Source: an uncultured Alphaproteobacteria bacterium
Lineage (GTDB): Bacteria > Pseudomonadota > Alphaproteobacteria > Rhodobacterales > Rhodobacteraceae
DNA: 64,000 nucleotides
Direction of reading: 5' to 3'
Assembly (NCBI GenBank): GCA_902524655.1
Contig: CABZEG010000001.1
Span: 1 to 64,000, forward strand
The position numbers and the translations under genes were made by a program. Numbering within the stretch: position 1 is the stretch's first letter; each line of letters opens with the position of its first letter. Below the pieces are notes generated by a model. That model was not told the origin of the DNA, did no database searches, and worked only from the letters and a program-made list of their open reading frames with translations. Shown in pieces: positions 42,948 through 53,849 of the stretch.

Positions 42948-43772
42948 ATGGGGAAAGGATTGGAACTACAATTTACCAAAATGCATGGTTGTGGAAATGA
43001 TTTTGTTATTATTGATAATCGCAATCAACAATTGGAACTAAATAAAGATGAAATTAAATTAATATGTGATCGACGTTATGGAATTGGCTGTGATCAGCTA
43101 GTTATTGTAAATAACAATGATAAAAACCACGTTTCAGCATATGCTCTTTTTTGGAATTCAGATGGTTCCGTCTCATCTACATGCGGGAATGCCACAAGAT
43201 GTATTGCCAGCATTCTCTTCAAGGAGACCAGAACAAAGAAAATTAATATAGAGACTCACAATGGGGTTATTGAGTGCCATAAAAAAAATAATGGATTGAT
43301 ATCTGTAAATATTGGTGAGCCAAAAATATCTTGGGACCAAATACCGTTATCATTGGAAGTCTCAACTTTAAAGCTTCCACTCGAAGGAGAACCAACTGGA
43401 ACAAATTTTGGCAACCCTCATTGCACATTTTTTGTAGATGACTTGAATACGGTGGATATTCAAAATCAAGGCCCAATTATTGAGAATAATGTGTTGTTTC
43501 CCCAAAAAACTAATGTTCAATTTGTAAAAATCATGGACAGAGCTAATATTAAAATTAGGGTCTGGGAGAGAGGGGTTGGAACCACATTAGCATCTGGATC
43601 TTCCTCTTGTGCGGCAGTCGATGCAGGAATAAGGAGAGGGCTGCTTAATAATAAGGTTACTGTTGAACTTGAGGGTGGAACTCTAGAGGTAGAGAAAAAA
43701 TCAACAGGTGTGTGGTTGACTGGGCCAACAAAGAATGTATTTTCTGGACGCTACAACTTGATTCGAAACTGA
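42948..43772 (+). CDS. dapF: diaminopimelate epimerase with atypical active site
   Basis: 274 residues, normal DapF length. KMHGCGNDFVIID at the start and STCGNATRC (Cys79, first catalytic Cys) are normal. The second catalytic motif, normally ACGSGACA, reads ASGSSSCAA here, so the second catalytic Cys is Ser216. Interconverts LL- and meso-diaminopimelate for lysine and peptidoglycan; activity with Ser in place of Cys is uncertain. Starts about 100 bases past the tRNA and is followed by mtaB. Confidence 0.85.
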   Translation: MGKGLELQFTKMHGCGNDFVIIDNRNQQLELNKDEIKLICDRRYGIGCDQLVIVNNNDKNHVSAYALFWNSDGSVSSTCGNATRCIASILFKETRTKKINIETHNGVIECHKKNNGLISVNIGEPKISWDQIPLSLEVSTLKLPLEGEPTGTNFGNPHCTFFVDDLNTVDIQNQGPIIENNVLFPQKTNVQFVKIMDRANIKIRVWERGVGTTLASGSSSCAAVDAGIRRGLLNNKVTVELEGGTLEVEKKSTGVWLTGPTKNVFSGRYNLIRN

Positions 43773-43778
43773 GCAAAA

Positions 43779-45020
43779 ATGAAATTTAAAACTCTCGGAT
43801 GCCGACTGAACACGTTTGAAACTGAAACGATCAAGTCAATAACAGAAAAGTTAGATTTTAAAAATCTTACTTTCGTTAATACCTGCTCAGTTACAAAAGA
43901 AGCAGCTAAAAATAGCAAGAAGTATGTTCGTCAGCTAAAAAAATCATCTCCAAACAACAGAGTTGTTGTTTCGGGATGTGATGCGCATATCGACAAAGAA
44001 ACTTACATAAATATGCCTGAAGTTGATGTGGTTGTTGGAAATGACGTTAAGATCGATGAAGCAATTTGGAGAGACATAGTAAAAAGTGGGCAGTCAGGTT
44101 TTTTTGGAAATTCAAAGGGCAAGTTAAGACAAGCAAAAACAAAAATTCTTCCCAATTTTACAAAAAGATCAAGAGCCTATTTAGAAATACAAAATGGATG
44201 CGACCACTCTTGTACTTTTTGCATAATTCCTCAAGGAAGAGGTCCTTCAAAATCAGTTGCTACTAAAACAATTTTAGAGAAAATCGGTAATCTTGTTGAT
44301 CAGGGATTCAAAGAAATTGTATTAACGGGCGTCGATATCACGAGTTGGGGCTTAGATCTAGCTGGCAATGAAAAACTTGGTGATTTAGTGATCAGGATCT
44401 TGGATGAAATTCCTAGATTACCTCGCCTAAGGCTATCATCATTAGATGTTAGTGAAATGGATGATAGTCTCCTACATGTTTTTAAAACCAATAAACGGAT
44501 GATGCCACATCTCCACCTTTCTTTGCAATCAGGTAACAACCTCATACTAAAAAGAATGAAAAGAAGACATTCCAGAGAGCAAGCAATTGATTTATGCAGA
44601 AACCTAAAGGCTGCCAGACCAGAGTTGACATTCGGTGCGGACCTAATTGCAGGCTTTCCTACAGAAAGCGATATAATGTTTTTAGATACTATTAAACTTG
44701 TAAATGAGTGCGATATCAGCTGGCTTCACATTTTTCCTTACTCTATACGTCCAAACACCCCAGCGAGTCGCATGCCACAAGTTAATAAGCATGAAATATC
44801 CAAGCGTTCGAAGGCCCTAAGAGATCTAGCTCAGCAAAAAAAAATACAGCATTTTGCAAAACTAAAAGAAAAGACGCTTTCAGTTCTGATGGAGTCTGAA
44901 TTCAAGGGACGGGCTGAAGATTTCACTGAAATTACAACGAGCACCCCGCTCAAAACAGGCGAAATTTATGCACTAAAAGTGTATAATTACAGTTCTGACA
45001 GCCTTATAGCAAAAGACTAG
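43779..45020 (+). CDS. mtaB: tRNA t6A37 methylthiotransferase MtaB
   Basis: 413 residues. N-terminal UPF0004 domain (LGCRLNTFETE, FVNTCSVTKEA), radical SAM motif CDHSCTFC near residue 145 and a C-terminal TRAM-like part. It adds a methylthio group to t6A at tRNA position 37. Six bases after dapF, in one unit. Its tail overlaps the convergent dehydrogenase gene by four bases. Confidence 0.93.
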   Translation: MKFKTLGCRLNTFETETIKSITEKLDFKNLTFVNTCSVTKEAAKNSKKYVRQLKKSSPNNRVVVSGCDAHIDKETYINMPEVDVVVGNDVKIDEAIWRDIVKSGQSGFFGNSKGKLRQAKTKILPNFTKRSRAYLEIQNGCDHSCTFCIIPQGRGPSKSVATKTILEKIGNLVDQGFKEIVLTGVDITSWGLDLAGNEKLGDLVIRILDEIPRLPRLRLSSLDVSEMDDSLLHVFKTNKRMMPHLHLSLQSGNNLILKRMKRRHSREQAIDLCRNLKAARPELTFGADLIAGFPTESDIMFLDTIKLVNECDISWLHIFPYSIRPNTPASRMPQVNKHEISKRSKALRDLAQQKKIQHFAKLKEKTLSVLMESEFKGRAEDFTEITTSTPLKTGEIYALKVYNYSSDSLIAKD

Positions 45021-46492
45021 AGCGATAGGCAAAGGTATTTCATCTCCAGATACTCCTCAATTCCATGATGCGATCCTTCACGACCAAGACCAGACTGCTT
45101 AACTCCTCCAAAGGGAGCCACTTCTGTAGAAATTAATCCCGTATTTATGCCTACCATACCGTATTCCAAAGCTTCTGCTACTTTCCAAACGCGCTTAAGA
45201 TCTGAGGCATAAAAGTACGAGGCAAGACCGAATATCGTATTATTAGCTTGTTCTATAACATCGTCTTCATCATTAAATCGGAATAAAGGTGCAACAGGCC
45301 CAAAAGTTTCTTCTTCCGCAATTAACATCGACTTATCAACATTAGTTAATACCGTTGGTTCAAAAAACGTGCCGCCAATGCCGTGTCTCTTTCCACCGCA
45401 TTGAGCTATGGCACCTTTATCTAAGGCATCTTTGATATGCGCCTCAACCTTTTTGAGGGCTTCGTAAGTGATCAAGGGACCTAGGGTACTAGATGTAGCA
45501 AAACCATCTCCTACCACCATCTTTGAAACGGCCTCTTCCAGCTTCTTAGAAAATATATCATACACTCCATCTTGAACATAAATGCGATTTGCACATACAC
45601 ATGTCTGACCATTATTTCTAAATTTAGAAATTATTGCTCCTTCAACTGCCTTATCAATATCTGCGTCATCAAATACAATGAATGGAGCATTACCACCCAA
45701 CTCCATCGACATCTTTAAAACTTGGTCTGCTCCTTGTTTTAACAGTTTTTTCCCAACTTCTGTTGATCCAGTAAAAGTTAGTTTTCGAATTTTATCATTT
45801 GAGCATAGTTCTTTGCCTATTTCGACCGGATCAGAAGTAGTTAGAACAGAGAACACTCCTTTTGGAATTCCAGCTTCTTCTGCAAGGTCGCAAAGTGCCA
45901 AAGCGGATAATGGAGTGTCTTCTGGAGCTTTTGCTACAAAACAACAACCAGCAGCCAGTGCTGGGCCCAATTTTCTAGTAATCATCGCATTAGGAAAATT
46001 CCAAGGCGTTATAGCAGCGACAACACCCACTGGCTGCTTCAGCACAATTATTCTTTTATCCTCTTGGTGTCCGGGAATGGTTTCTCCGTAAATTCTTTTT
46101 CCTTCTTCGGCAAACCACTCAATAAAACTTGCTCCATAAGTAATTTCTCCCTTTGCTTCTGCCAACGGTTTTCCCATTTCAGCGGTAAGAATTGCAGCTA
46201 GATCATCGGCATTTTCTAACATTAGTTTGCAGAACTTATTTAGAATTATGCTTCTCTCTTTCGCGGTCTTTTTACTCCAACTAGGGAAAGCTTCGTACGC
46301 AGCATCAATTGCAATTCGAGCATCGTTAACATCTAAATCGGGAACAGTTACCAGTAAATTTCCATTAGAGGGATTAACCACTTCAAAAGTTTTTTCACTT
46401 TTTGCATCTACCCAAGCACCGTTAATGTATGCTTTATTTTTAAGAAGGTTTTTGTTTTTTAGCATAACACTGAGATTTGTTTGATCTAACAT
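45017..46492 (-). CDS. gabD: NAD(P)-dependent succinate-semialdehyde dehydrogenase-like aldehyde dehydrogenase
   Basis: 491 residues of the ALDH family. MELGGNAPFIVFDDADID carries the catalytic Glu and NNGQTCVCANR the catalytic Cys; TPWNFP is the cofactor and active-site turn. The pattern fits GabD, which oxidises succinate semialdehyde to succinate; related aldehydes are possible. The start could also be ATG 46465. Confidence 0.87.
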   Translation of the reverse strand: MLDQTNLSVMLKNKNLLKNKAYINGAWVDAKSEKTFEVVNPSNGNLLVTVPDLDVNDARIAIDAAYEAFPSWSKKTAKERSIILNKFCKLMLENADDLAAILTAEMGKPLAEAKGEITYGASFIEWFAEEGKRIYGETIPGHQEDKRIIVLKQPVGVVAAITPWNFPNAMITRKLGPALAAGCCFVAKAPEDTPLSALALCDLAEEAGIPKGVFSVLTTSDPVEIGKELCSNDKIRKLTFTGSTEVGKKLLKQGADQVLKMSMELGGNAPFIVFDDADIDKAVEGAIISKFRNNGQTCVCANRIYVQDGVYDIFSKKLEEAVSKMVVGDGFATSSTLGPLITYEALKKVEAHIKDALDKGAIAQCGGKRHGIGGTFFEPTVLTNVDKSMLIAEEETFGPVAPLFRFNDEDDVIEQANNTIFGLASYFYASDLKRVWKVAEALEYGMVGINTGLISTEVAPFGGVKQSGLGREGSHHGIEEYLEMKYLCLSL

Positions 46493-46551
46493 CTTAACGA
46501 TTCCATTTTCAATTTGTTCCTACTGTCATATAATCACTAAGTTATACAACA

Positions 46552-47010
46552 TTACAAGTCCCTAGTTTGTCTTAAAGCTTCTGATAAGACCATCACACAA
46601 CTAACTACCACATTTAAAGACCGTCCTCTGCCTGGCATCTCTATGGTAACAGCGTCGTCCACCGATTCGTGAACATATTCAGGTACTCCGGTGCTTTCTC
46701 TACCTAGCATTAGTCGATCATTTTTCTGAAATCTAAAATCTAAATAATTTTTTTTACTTTTCGTTGTCAGAAGAATCACTCTTGAACTCGGCTTTTCCTC
46801 TTGTTGCTGTTTCTTAAATGATTGATAATCAATGAACGTCCTAAAGTCCGCATGGCTAATATAGTCCATTGCGGCCCTCTTCAATTTCCTTTCAGAAAAA
46901 GCAAATCCGCATGGCTCAATTATGTCCAATGGTACATTAAGGCAAGCAGAAACCCTGAGAAGTGCTCCTAAATTTTGAGGTATATCTGGTTGAAAAATAG
47001 AAATTCTCAT
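46552..47010 (-). CDS. trmL: tRNA (cytidine(34)-2'-O)-methyltransferase TrmL
   Basis: 152 residues, SPOUT fold. QPDIPQNLGALLR at the start, LMLGRESTGVPEYV and the knot motif GRGRSLNVVVS. It methylates the wobble base of leucine tRNAs. ATG 47010 (MRISIFQPDIPQN) is the family start; the ORF-track start at 47058 adds 16 residues. Confidence 0.9.
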   Translation of the reverse strand: MRISIFQPDIPQNLGALLRVSACLNVPLDIIEPCGFAFSERKLKRAAMDYISHADFRTFIDYQSFKKQQQEEKPSSRVILLTTKSKKNYLDFRFQKNDRLMLGRESTGVPEYVHESVDDAVTIEMPGRGRSLNVVVSCVMVLSEALRQTRDL

Positions 47011-47134
47011 ATATACACTATACATAAATTTAAAAATACAGTGCGTCTTAAAGTCCAATAGACAATTTATTGAAAAATATTAAATTAAGGTATATAAGCG
47101 CTATGGAAAACTGGGAAATAGATACGGAATTTAC

Positions 47135-47695
47135 ATGGAAGACAACAAAGAGAATAAAAAGGGCAGTAGGCGTGATTTTCTTTATATTTCAACCGGTGCT
47201 GTTGGGGCAATAACGGTTGGAGCGGCAACATGGCCTCTAATAAACCAAATGAATCCTTCAGCTGATGTAGCGGCCTTGTCATCTATAGAGGTAGATGTGA
47301 ATGATTTAGAGCCAGGATCACAGTTAACGGTGAAGTGGTTGGGAAAACCAGTTTTTATCAGAAGGCGTACAGAAGAAGAGATTTCCGCTGCAAGAGAGGT
47401 GAAATTGGAAGACTTGCCTGATAAGAGCGCACAAAACGCTAATCTTAAAGACGGCGATGCATCGGATAAGTTCAGGACGCTTGATGAAAACGGTGAGTGG
47501 CTGGTGATGATGGGAGTGTGTACGCATCTGGGATGCGTCCCACTTGGCGATGCAGGAGATTTTGGGGGATGGTTTTGCCCCTGTCACGGATCTCATTATG
47601 ACACTGCTGGTAGAATTAGAAGAGGACCGGCTCCCACAAATTTACCTATCCCTGTTGCATCGTTGTCCGATGACGGAATATTAAAACTAGGTTAA
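47135..47695 (+). CDS. petA: ubiquinol-cytochrome c reductase Rieske iron-sulfur subunit
   Basis: 186 residues. A Tat motif (SRRDFLYIS) and one membrane segment at the N-terminus, then the Rieske 2Fe-2S ligands CTHLGC and CPCHGSHYD. First gene of the bc1 operon; it takes electrons from ubiquinol to cytochrome c1. petB begins 18 bases later. Confidence 0.96.
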   Translation: MEDNKENKKGSRRDFLYISTGAVGAITVGAATWPLINQMNPSADVAALSSIEVDVNDLEPGSQLTVKWLGKPVFIRRRTEEEISAAREVKLEDLPDKSAQNANLKDGDASDKFRTLDENGEWLVMMGVCTHLGCVPLGDAGDFGGWFCPCHGSHYDTAGRIRRGPAPTNLPIPVASLSDDGILKLG

Positions 47696-47713
47696 GAGAC
47701 AAAGGAAAGAAAA

Positions 47714-49069
47714 ATGGGCGGCATACCACACGATAAATATGAACCAAAAAAAGGATTTGAAACTTGGTTGGATAATAGACTACCTGTCGGAAGACTTGTT
47801 TATGACACCTTAATGATTCCAACTCCAAAGAATTTGAACTGGATGTGGATATGGGGGATAGTACTAACCTTTTGTCTAGTCCTTCAAATAATCACCGGTA
47901 TTATCTTAGTTATGCATTACACTCCACATGTAGATCATGCCTTTGACAGCGTTGAGCACATAATGCGTGATGTGAACGGTGGATGGGCCATTAGGTACAT
48001 TCACGCGAATGGTGCTTCACTGTTTTTTATAGCGGTGTACATGCACATATTTCGAGGATTATATTACGGTTCCTACAAGGAACCTCGCGAAGTAACCTGG
48101 ATAATAGGAATGCTAATTTATTTGGCAATGATGGCAACAGCCTTCATGGGCTACGTTCTTCCTTGGGGTCAAATGTCTTTTTGGGGAGCTACAGTTATCA
48201 CGGGCTTATTTGGAGCTATTCCATTTGTGGGAGAGTCACTCCAGACTTGGTTGCTAGGAGGTCCAGCAGTAGACAACGCAACTTTAACGCGATTTTTCAG
48301 CCTACATTACTTGCTACCATTTGTTATCCTTGGATTAGTTGCTACACATATATGGGCTTTTCATACTACTGGAAATAATAACCCAACCGGAGTAGAAGTT
48401 AGACGCGGATCCAAAGAGGAAGCAGAGAAAGACACCCTTCCATTTTTTCCTTATTTTGTCATGAAAGACCTTGTTGCACTTGCGATTATTTTGGCAATTT
48501 TCGCTGCTATCGTGGGGTTTATTCCAAATTATCTTGGGCACCCAGATAACTACATTGAAGCTGATCCTCTTGTAACACCAGCCCACATTGTTCCGGAATG
48601 GTACTTTTTACCTTTCTATGCAATTCTTCGTGCTTTCACTGCTGATGTGTGGATTGTTCAATTCACTTCATTCATATCAGGGGGAATAATCGACGCAAAA
48701 TTTTTTGGAGTTCTCGCTATGTTCGGTGCGATTGCAGTTATGGCGCTTGCGCCATGGCTTGACACGTCTTCTGTTCGATCTGGAAGATATCGACCTCAAT
48801 TCAAGTGGTGGTTTGCGTTATTAGTTTTAGATTTTTTTGTTCTGACCTGGGTAGGTGCAAAACCCGCCGAGCAACCTTATTCCACAATATCACTTATCGG
48901 ATCCAGCTATTGGTTTGCTTACTTTTTAATAATACTTCCCTTACTAGGGATCACCGAAACCCCAGATGAGCAACCCAACACAATTGAGGAAGATTGGAAC
49001 AAGAAATTGGAGAAAAGTGAAAAAAAGGAAAGTTCACCTAACGGAGGTGTGTATGAACCTGCAGAGTAA
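47714..49069 (+). CDS. petB: ubiquinol-cytochrome c reductase cytochrome b
   Basis: 451 residues with eight membrane segments. Heme-ligand helices carry HANGASLFF and [14 protein letters not shown]-type sequences, and the Qo motif is PEWY ([14 protein letters not shown]). The protein ends in a charged tail. The reading frame overlaps the petC start by 17 bases. Confidence 0.96.
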   Translation: MGGIPHDKYEPKKGFETWLDNRLPVGRLVYDTLMIPTPKNLNWMWIWGIVLTFCLVLQIITGIILVMHYTPHVDHAFDSVEHIMRDVNGGWAIRYIHANGASLFFIAVYMHIFRGLYYGSYKEPREVTWIIGMLIYLAMMATAFMGYVLPWGQMSFWGATVITGLFGAIPFVGESLQTWLLGGPAVDNATLTRFFSLHYLLPFVILGLVATHIWAFHTTGNNNPTGVEVRRGSKEEAEKDTLPFFPYFVMKDLVALAIILAIFAAIVGFIPNYLGHPDNYIEADPLVTPAHIVPEWYFLPFYAILRAFTADVWIVQFTSFISGGIIDAKFFGVLAMFGAIAVMALAPWLDTSSVRSGRYRPQFKWWFALLVLDFFVLTWVGAKPAEQPYSTISLIGSSYWFAYFLIILPLLGITETPDEQPNTIEEDWNKKLEKSEKKESSPNGGVYEPAE

Positions 49070-49811
49070 CACGTTCATAAAGGGCGCTATTTGTAACTTT
49101 GTCCTAGTAGCTCAGCTAACCTTTATAGGTCAGGCCTATTCCGCTGGACCAGTTGGAAAGATAGATAACGTCGATTTTTCATTTGAAGGAGTCTTTGGAA
49201 CATATGATAAAAAGCAATTACAGCGTGGGCTTCAAGTCTTCACTGAGGTATGCGCAGGGTGTCATGGACTAACACATGTAGCATATCGTAATCTAGGTGA
49301 TAAGGGAGGACCTGAACTACCTCCTGAGCAAGTCAAAGCATATGCTGCTCAGTTTGATGTTTATGACCCTGACATTGATGACGATAGAAGTGCAGTGCCT
49401 TCTGATTACTTTAGCGGATCAATGGTAGAAAACGCTCCCAATTTAAGCCTTATGGCTAAAGCGCGCGTGGGAGGGGCAGAATATATCGTATCGCTTTTGA
49501 AAAGTTATACTGAAGAAGAGAAAGAACAAGCCGGCTCTGTTTTATATGGCAACAAATTGTATCCTGGTGGATGGATTGCTATGTCTCAGCCTCTTTGGGG
49601 TGACGATGTAGAATATATGGATGGGACTGAGGCTACCCTCCAGCAAGAAGCTGAAGATGTAGCGGCATTTTTAATGTGGGCTGCAGAGCCAAAGTTGAAC
49701 GTGAGGAAGGAAACGGGCTTCAGGGCGGTACTACTCCTATTGCTTCTTTCTGTATTATTATATTTTACGAATAAAAAGCTTTGGGCGCCACACAAGTACA
49801 AAAAAGTTTAA
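49053..49811 (+). CDS. petC: ubiquinol-cytochrome c reductase cytochrome c1
   Basis: 252 residues. Signal sequence ([24 protein letters not shown]), heme site CAGCH, a later Met ligand near the [13 protein letters not shown] stretch, and a C-terminal membrane anchor ([14 protein letters not shown]). GGAGGTG is just before ATG 49053, so the upstream ORF-track start (48966) is rejected. Completes petABC. Confidence 0.95.
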   Translation: MNLQSNTFIKGAICNFVLVAQLTFIGQAYSAGPVGKIDNVDFSFEGVFGTYDKKQLQRGLQVFTEVCAGCHGLTHVAYRNLGDKGGPELPPEQVKAYAAQFDVYDPDIDDDRSAVPSDYFSGSMVENAPNLSLMAKARVGGAEYIVSLLKSYTEEEKEQAGSVLYGNKLYPGGWIAMSQPLWGDDVEYMDGTEATLQQEAEDVAAFLMWAAEPKLNVRKETGFRAVLLLLLLSVLLYFTNKKLWAPHKYKKV

Positions 49812-49889
49812 TTTAGTAGGCAGCAAGCTTTTTTCATCTATTATTGATTCATTTACTGACAAAAAATCTAAATAGAAAGATTGTTGGAG

Positions 49890-50990
49890 ATGTCGATTAA
49901 TTCATTTGGTCACTTGTTTAAAGTAACTACCTGGGGGGAAAGCCACGGTAGTGCGATTGGAGCAACAGTTGATGGGTGCCCGCCCGGCGTAGAACTTAGT
50001 GAAGCCGATATACAACCTTGGTTAGACAGAAGAAGGCCGGGCCAAAGCAAATTTACGACCCAAAGAAAAGAATTGGATAAGGTTAAGATACTCTCAGGAA
50101 CATTTGAAGGCGTAACCACAGGCACTCCAATTCAACTATTCATTGAAAATCAAGATCAACGATCAAAGGACTATAGTGAAATTGCAAATACATTTAGACC
50201 AGGTCACGCAGACCTTACATATCACCTTAAATATGGAATAAGAGACTACAGAGGAGGCGGAAGATCTTCAGCAAGAGAAACAGCATCCAGAGTAGCGGCT
50301 GGAGGAATAGCTAGAAAGATACTAGCAGATATCGCTCCAGACATAGAGATAACAGGCTATCTGATCCGAATTGGAAAATTGGAAATTGACAGAGAAAATT
50401 TTTCTGAAACTACAATTCAAGAAAATGACTTTTGGTGTCCTGACAAAACTATGGTTCCAAATTGGGAGAAATATATAAAAGAACTTCGTAAAAGTGGTAA
50501 TTCTGTTGGTGCAACGATTGAAATCATTGCTAAGGGCGTACCTGCAGGGCTGGGAGCGCCCTTATACGCAAAGATGGATTCAGATCTAGCAAGTGGTCTG
50601 ATGTCCATAAATGCCGTGAAAGGTGTTGAAATAGGTATTGGTATGCAAGCTGCTGAGATTGAAGGAATAGAAAATGCTGATGAAATCTTTTTGGATGACG
50701 AAAAAATATCTTTTACATCCAATAATGCGGGAGGTGTTTTGGGTGGTATAACTTCGGGTCAGGATATTGTTACAAGATTTGCTGTCAAGCCGACGTCATC
50801 GATTTTAAGCGAGAGAAAGTCAATTACAAAAGCAGGATCTTCAACCACAGTTTCGACCAAGGGAAGACATGACCCGTGTGTAGGAATAAGAGCAGTGCCA
50901 GTAGGAGAAGCTATGGTAGCATGTATTATTTTAGATCATTTTTTACTACATAGAGGCCAAATTGGGCCCAATTCTGCCACTATATTATAG
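49890..50990 (+). CDS. aroC: chorismate synthase
   Basis: 366 residues. [20 protein letters not shown] is the family start; [29 protein letters not shown] and [17 protein letters not shown] are the other signatures. It makes chorismate in the shikimate pathway. ATG 49890 is chosen over the TTG at 49881 because it gives the canonical N-terminus. Confidence 0.95.
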   Translation: MSINSFGHLFKVTTWGESHGSAIGATVDGCPPGVELSEADIQPWLDRRRPGQSKFTTQRKELDKVKILSGTFEGVTTGTPIQLFIENQDQRSKDYSEIANTFRPGHADLTYHLKYGIRDYRGGGRSSARETASRVAAGGIARKILADIAPDIEITGYLIRIGKLEIDRENFSETTIQENDFWCPDKTMVPNWEKYIKELRKSGNSVGATIEIIAKGVPAGLGAPLYAKMDSDLASGLMSINAVKGVEIGIGMQAAEIEGIENADEIFLDDEKISFTSNNAGGVLGGITSGQDIVTRFAVKPTSSILSERKSITKAGSSTTVSTKGRHDPCVGIRAVPVGEAMVACIILDHFLLHRGQIGPNSATIL

Positions 50991-50993
50991 CAA

Positions 50994-51719
50994 TCAGCAC
51001 TTTTTTAGATGTACGAAAATTTCCTGATTGCCTTTTTTTCCAGTGATATACGCTTTTCTGCACTTTACAAAATATAAACTACTCTTTTCCAAGGATTTAA
51101 GGAAATGACCAAGTATTTTCTGAGTGTCTGTCTCCTTTTTTACTACACCATTTTTTGAAATATTCTGTTTTCCAACTTCGAATTGAGGTTTATATAGTAA
51201 AATAATATCCCCTTCTTTTCTTGCAACAGATTCTATATCTTTAATAATTTTTGTTAATGAAATAAAGGCAACATCTACAACAACTAGGTCAAAGGAATCT
51301 TTCAGTCTTGATGAAATGTCTCTTATATCCGTTTGTTCTAATAAAGAAATCCGTGCTACATTTCTTAGATTTGAATGAAGCTGATCAGTTCCAACGTCAA
51401 CTGACGTAATTTTTTCTGCTCCCTCATAAAGCAGAACTTGTGTAAAGCCACCCGTTGACGAGCCTACATCCAAGGCCGTTTTCCCCTCAACCTTCACCTC
51501 AAAACTTTTTAGAACTTCAAACAATTTTTTTCCTGCTCGACTTACCCACTGCTGTTGTTCAACTATAGAAACACTTGACCCTGTTATAATTTCTTTTGCA
51601 GGTTTGTTACATATTTTTCCATTTAGTAAAACAGATCCTTCCTTTATCAGCTCCTGGGCCCTATTTCTTGATCCTGCCAGACCCAATTCCATAATATATT
51701 GATCTAATCTCATTTTCAT
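50994..51719 (-). CDS. tlyA: TlyA-family rRNA methyltransferase / hemolysin-like protein
   Basis: 241 residues: an N-terminal S4 RNA-binding domain (MRLDQYIMELGLAGSRNRAQELI) and an FtsJ-like methyltransferase domain with ALDVGSSTGGFTQVLL as the SAM motif. It methylates ribosomal RNA. Convergent with aroC, three bases between stops. Start may be Met1 or Met3. Confidence 0.88.
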   Translation of the reverse strand: MKMRLDQYIMELGLAGSRNRAQELIKEGSVLLNGKICNKPAKEIITGSSVSIVEQQQWVSRAGKKLFEVLKSFEVKVEGKTALDVGSSTGGFTQVLLYEGAEKITSVDVGTDQLHSNLRNVARISLLEQTDIRDISSRLKDSFDLVVVDVAFISLTKIIKDIESVARKEGDIILLYKPQFEVGKQNISKNGVVKKETDTQKILGHFLKSLEKSSLYFVKCRKAYITGKKGNQEIFVHLKKC

Positions 51720-51789
51720 TTATCTAAAAGTACTTCGTATGCTATCTTATTGATAGCATTGTCTTTTAAAGATTAGAAAAATTGGAAAT

Positions 51790-52683
51790 ATGATGATAGG
51801 TCAGCAACAAAAAGATCAGGCAGAAAAATGGTTCAAAGATTTAAGAGATAAAATTTGCGAAGAGTTTGAAATATTAGAAGAAAACCACTTAAAATTGTCT
51901 TCCAAGAGTGATGTGGCTGCAAAAAAATTTGAGAGAAAGAGTACAATAAGAGAAACAGACGATAAAAAAGATGGTGGTGGCGGCGTCATGGCAACGCTTA
52001 AAGGTGGTCGAATATTTGAGAAAGTAGGCGTAAATGTTTCTGCAGTATATGGAAACCTTGCACCAGAAGCACAAAAGAGTATTACAGCTAGGAAAGCTAT
52101 CCCCGAGCTCAAAGATGACCCCAGATTCTGGGCCTCAGGCATCAGCCTTGTAGCGCATATGAGAAATCCGCATACACCTGCCATACACCTTAATACAAGA
52201 ATGTTTTGGACACCTCATGCGTGGTGGTTTGGAGGAGGAACCGACTTGAATCCGTCGATAGAAAATGACGACGACACAAATTTCTTTCATCAAATTCTGA
52301 AAAAGAAATGTGATAAGCATAATCAGAGTTACTACAAAAAGTTTAAGGAATGGGCTGATGAATATTTTTTTATACCACATAGAAAAGTTGCAAGAGGAGT
52401 CGGTGGAATATTTTTTGATGATCTCTGCACTGGTGACTGGGAAAAGGATTTTTCTTTCACCAGAGATGTTGGAGAAGCATTTATTGAAGCTTATATACCA
52501 ATAGTAAAAAAGCACTATCTGAAAGATTGGACGCCACAGGATAAGAAAATCCAAGAACAAAAGAGAGGTCTTTACGCTGAATTTAACTTAGTTTACGACA
52601 GAGGCACAAAGTTTGGCTTACAGACAGGACACAATATAGATGCAGTATTAATGAGCTTACCTCCAACAGCAGCGTGGGTTTAG
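51790..52683 (+). CDS. hemF: oxygen-dependent coproporphyrinogen-III oxidase
   Basis: 297 residues. DGGGGVMATLKGGRIFEKVGVN, VAHMRNPHTPAIHLNTRMF and WWFGGGTDLNP are the family signatures, followed by KKFKEWADEYFFIPHR and GLYAEFNLVYDRGTKFGL. It converts coproporphyrinogen III to protoporphyrinogen IX, needing oxygen. Its end overlaps the convergent CCA-transferase by four bases. Confidence 0.95.
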   Translation: MMIGQQQKDQAEKWFKDLRDKICEEFEILEENHLKLSSKSDVAAKKFERKSTIRETDDKKDGGGGVMATLKGGRIFEKVGVNVSAVYGNLAPEAQKSITARKAIPELKDDPRFWASGISLVAHMRNPHTPAIHLNTRMFWTPHAWWFGGGTDLNPSIENDDDTNFFHQILKKKCDKHNQSYYKKFKEWADEYFFIPHRKVARGVGGIFFDDLCTGDWEKDFSFTRDVGEAFIEAYIPIVKKHYLKDWTPQDKKIQEQKRGLYAEFNLVYDRGTKFGLQTGHNIDAVLMSLPPTAAWV

Positions 52684-53840
52684 CTAAGCAAACTTAGCAA
52701 CTTTTCCTTAGATGCTTTGAACCCAGAACCTATCCAAAATGTTTCCATTAGATTTATTTTTTCTTTAGTGGTGTTTAAGTTTTTTGTAAAAGGATGAACA
52801 TCTGAGAACTTTATCGGAAAAATTTTTCTAGATGCTTTCCTTATTTTCTCTATATCTTTGGCTGTTATAATAAATCCTTCTTTAACTGCTTTTATTATTA
52901 GCAAATCTATGCTGGCTTTTTCACCCAATTTGTACCCTAAATAATCAGGATTATGGTCCAGACCCAATAGATTATTTAATTGATTGAAATATTTTTTCTC
53001 TTTTTTTATCATAAGGGGGATCGAGGTCTTCATCTTGAGAGCTAATAATCTCCTTACCAAAGATGGTGTCAAATTAAACCTATTCTCCAATTTTTCTAAT
53101 TTATGGAGTGCGGATTGAGAGTAAATTCCGAACAATTTTTTATAAAGATCCACTTTATTCATGAGCTTCAAAGCAAAATATGGAGACCTAGCGAGAAGTA
53201 TTTTTCTAATCTCTGAAGCCACCCTTTCATAACTTAAGTCACTTATTCCATTTATATGCTTTTTGATAATCGGTAACTTGTTTGAAGCGACATTTTCATC
53301 TTTTAAATCTAAGACTGCAACAAACCGAAAAAATCTTAATATCCTTAAATAATCTTCTTTTATTCTAAACTCAGGATCACCTATAAAGTCTAACTTTATT
53401 TTATTTAAATCTTCTAAATTTCCTAATGGATCGATTATTTGCCCACTATAGGAACAATAAATAGCGTTAATAGTAAAGTCACGTCGTTTTGCATCCTCTT
53501 CAATATTTTCAACAAACTCAATATCAGCCGCCCTACCGAAAGTTCGGATGTCTTTCCTAAAAGATGTTATTTCGAAATTTCTTTTTTTATTTCTTACTGT
53601 CAAGCAACCGTACTTTAGTGCTCTATCATCAAACCTTATTTGGTTTAGATCAAAAATTTGTTTTAGTTGCTCAACGCTTAAAGAAGTGGTTAGGTCAATA
53701 TCTTTAAATTTTTTATACCCGATTAATAAATCCCTAACTGCTCCTCCAACAATATAACATTCCTTTCCTGATGAACTAAGTAGACGCATAAGTTCCTTTA
53801 GCTCTGAACCGAAAACCTTTTCTACATTCACTTTTTTCAT
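52680..53840 (-). CDS. CCA tRNA nucleotidyltransferase / poly(A) polymerase family
   Basis: 386 residues. GGAVRDLLIGYKKFKDIDLTT holds the catalytic Asp pair, then RRDFTINAI and an EDYLRILRFFRF stretch typical of class II enzymes. It adds CCA to tRNA 3' ends. The gene follows the NUDIX gene in a run with hslO. Confidence 0.9.
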   Translation of the reverse strand: MKKVNVEKVFGSELKELMRLLSSSGKECYIVGGAVRDLLIGYKKFKDIDLTTSLSVEQLKQIFDLNQIRFDDRALKYGCLTVRNKKRNFEITSFRKDIRTFGRAADIEFVENIEEDAKRRDFTINAIYCSYSGQIIDPLGNLEDLNKIKLDFIGDPEFRIKEDYLRILRFFRFVAVLDLKDENVASNKLPIIKKHINGISDLSYERVASEIRKILLARSPYFALKLMNKVDLYKKLFGIYSQSALHKLEKLENRFNLTPSLVRRLLALKMKTSIPLMIKKEKKYFNQLNNLLGLDHNPDYLGYKLGEKASIDLLIIKAVKEGFIITAKDIEKIRKASRKIFPIKFSDVHPFTKNLNTTKEKINLMETFWIGSGFKASKEKLLSLLS

Positions 53841-53849
53841 ATTATATCT

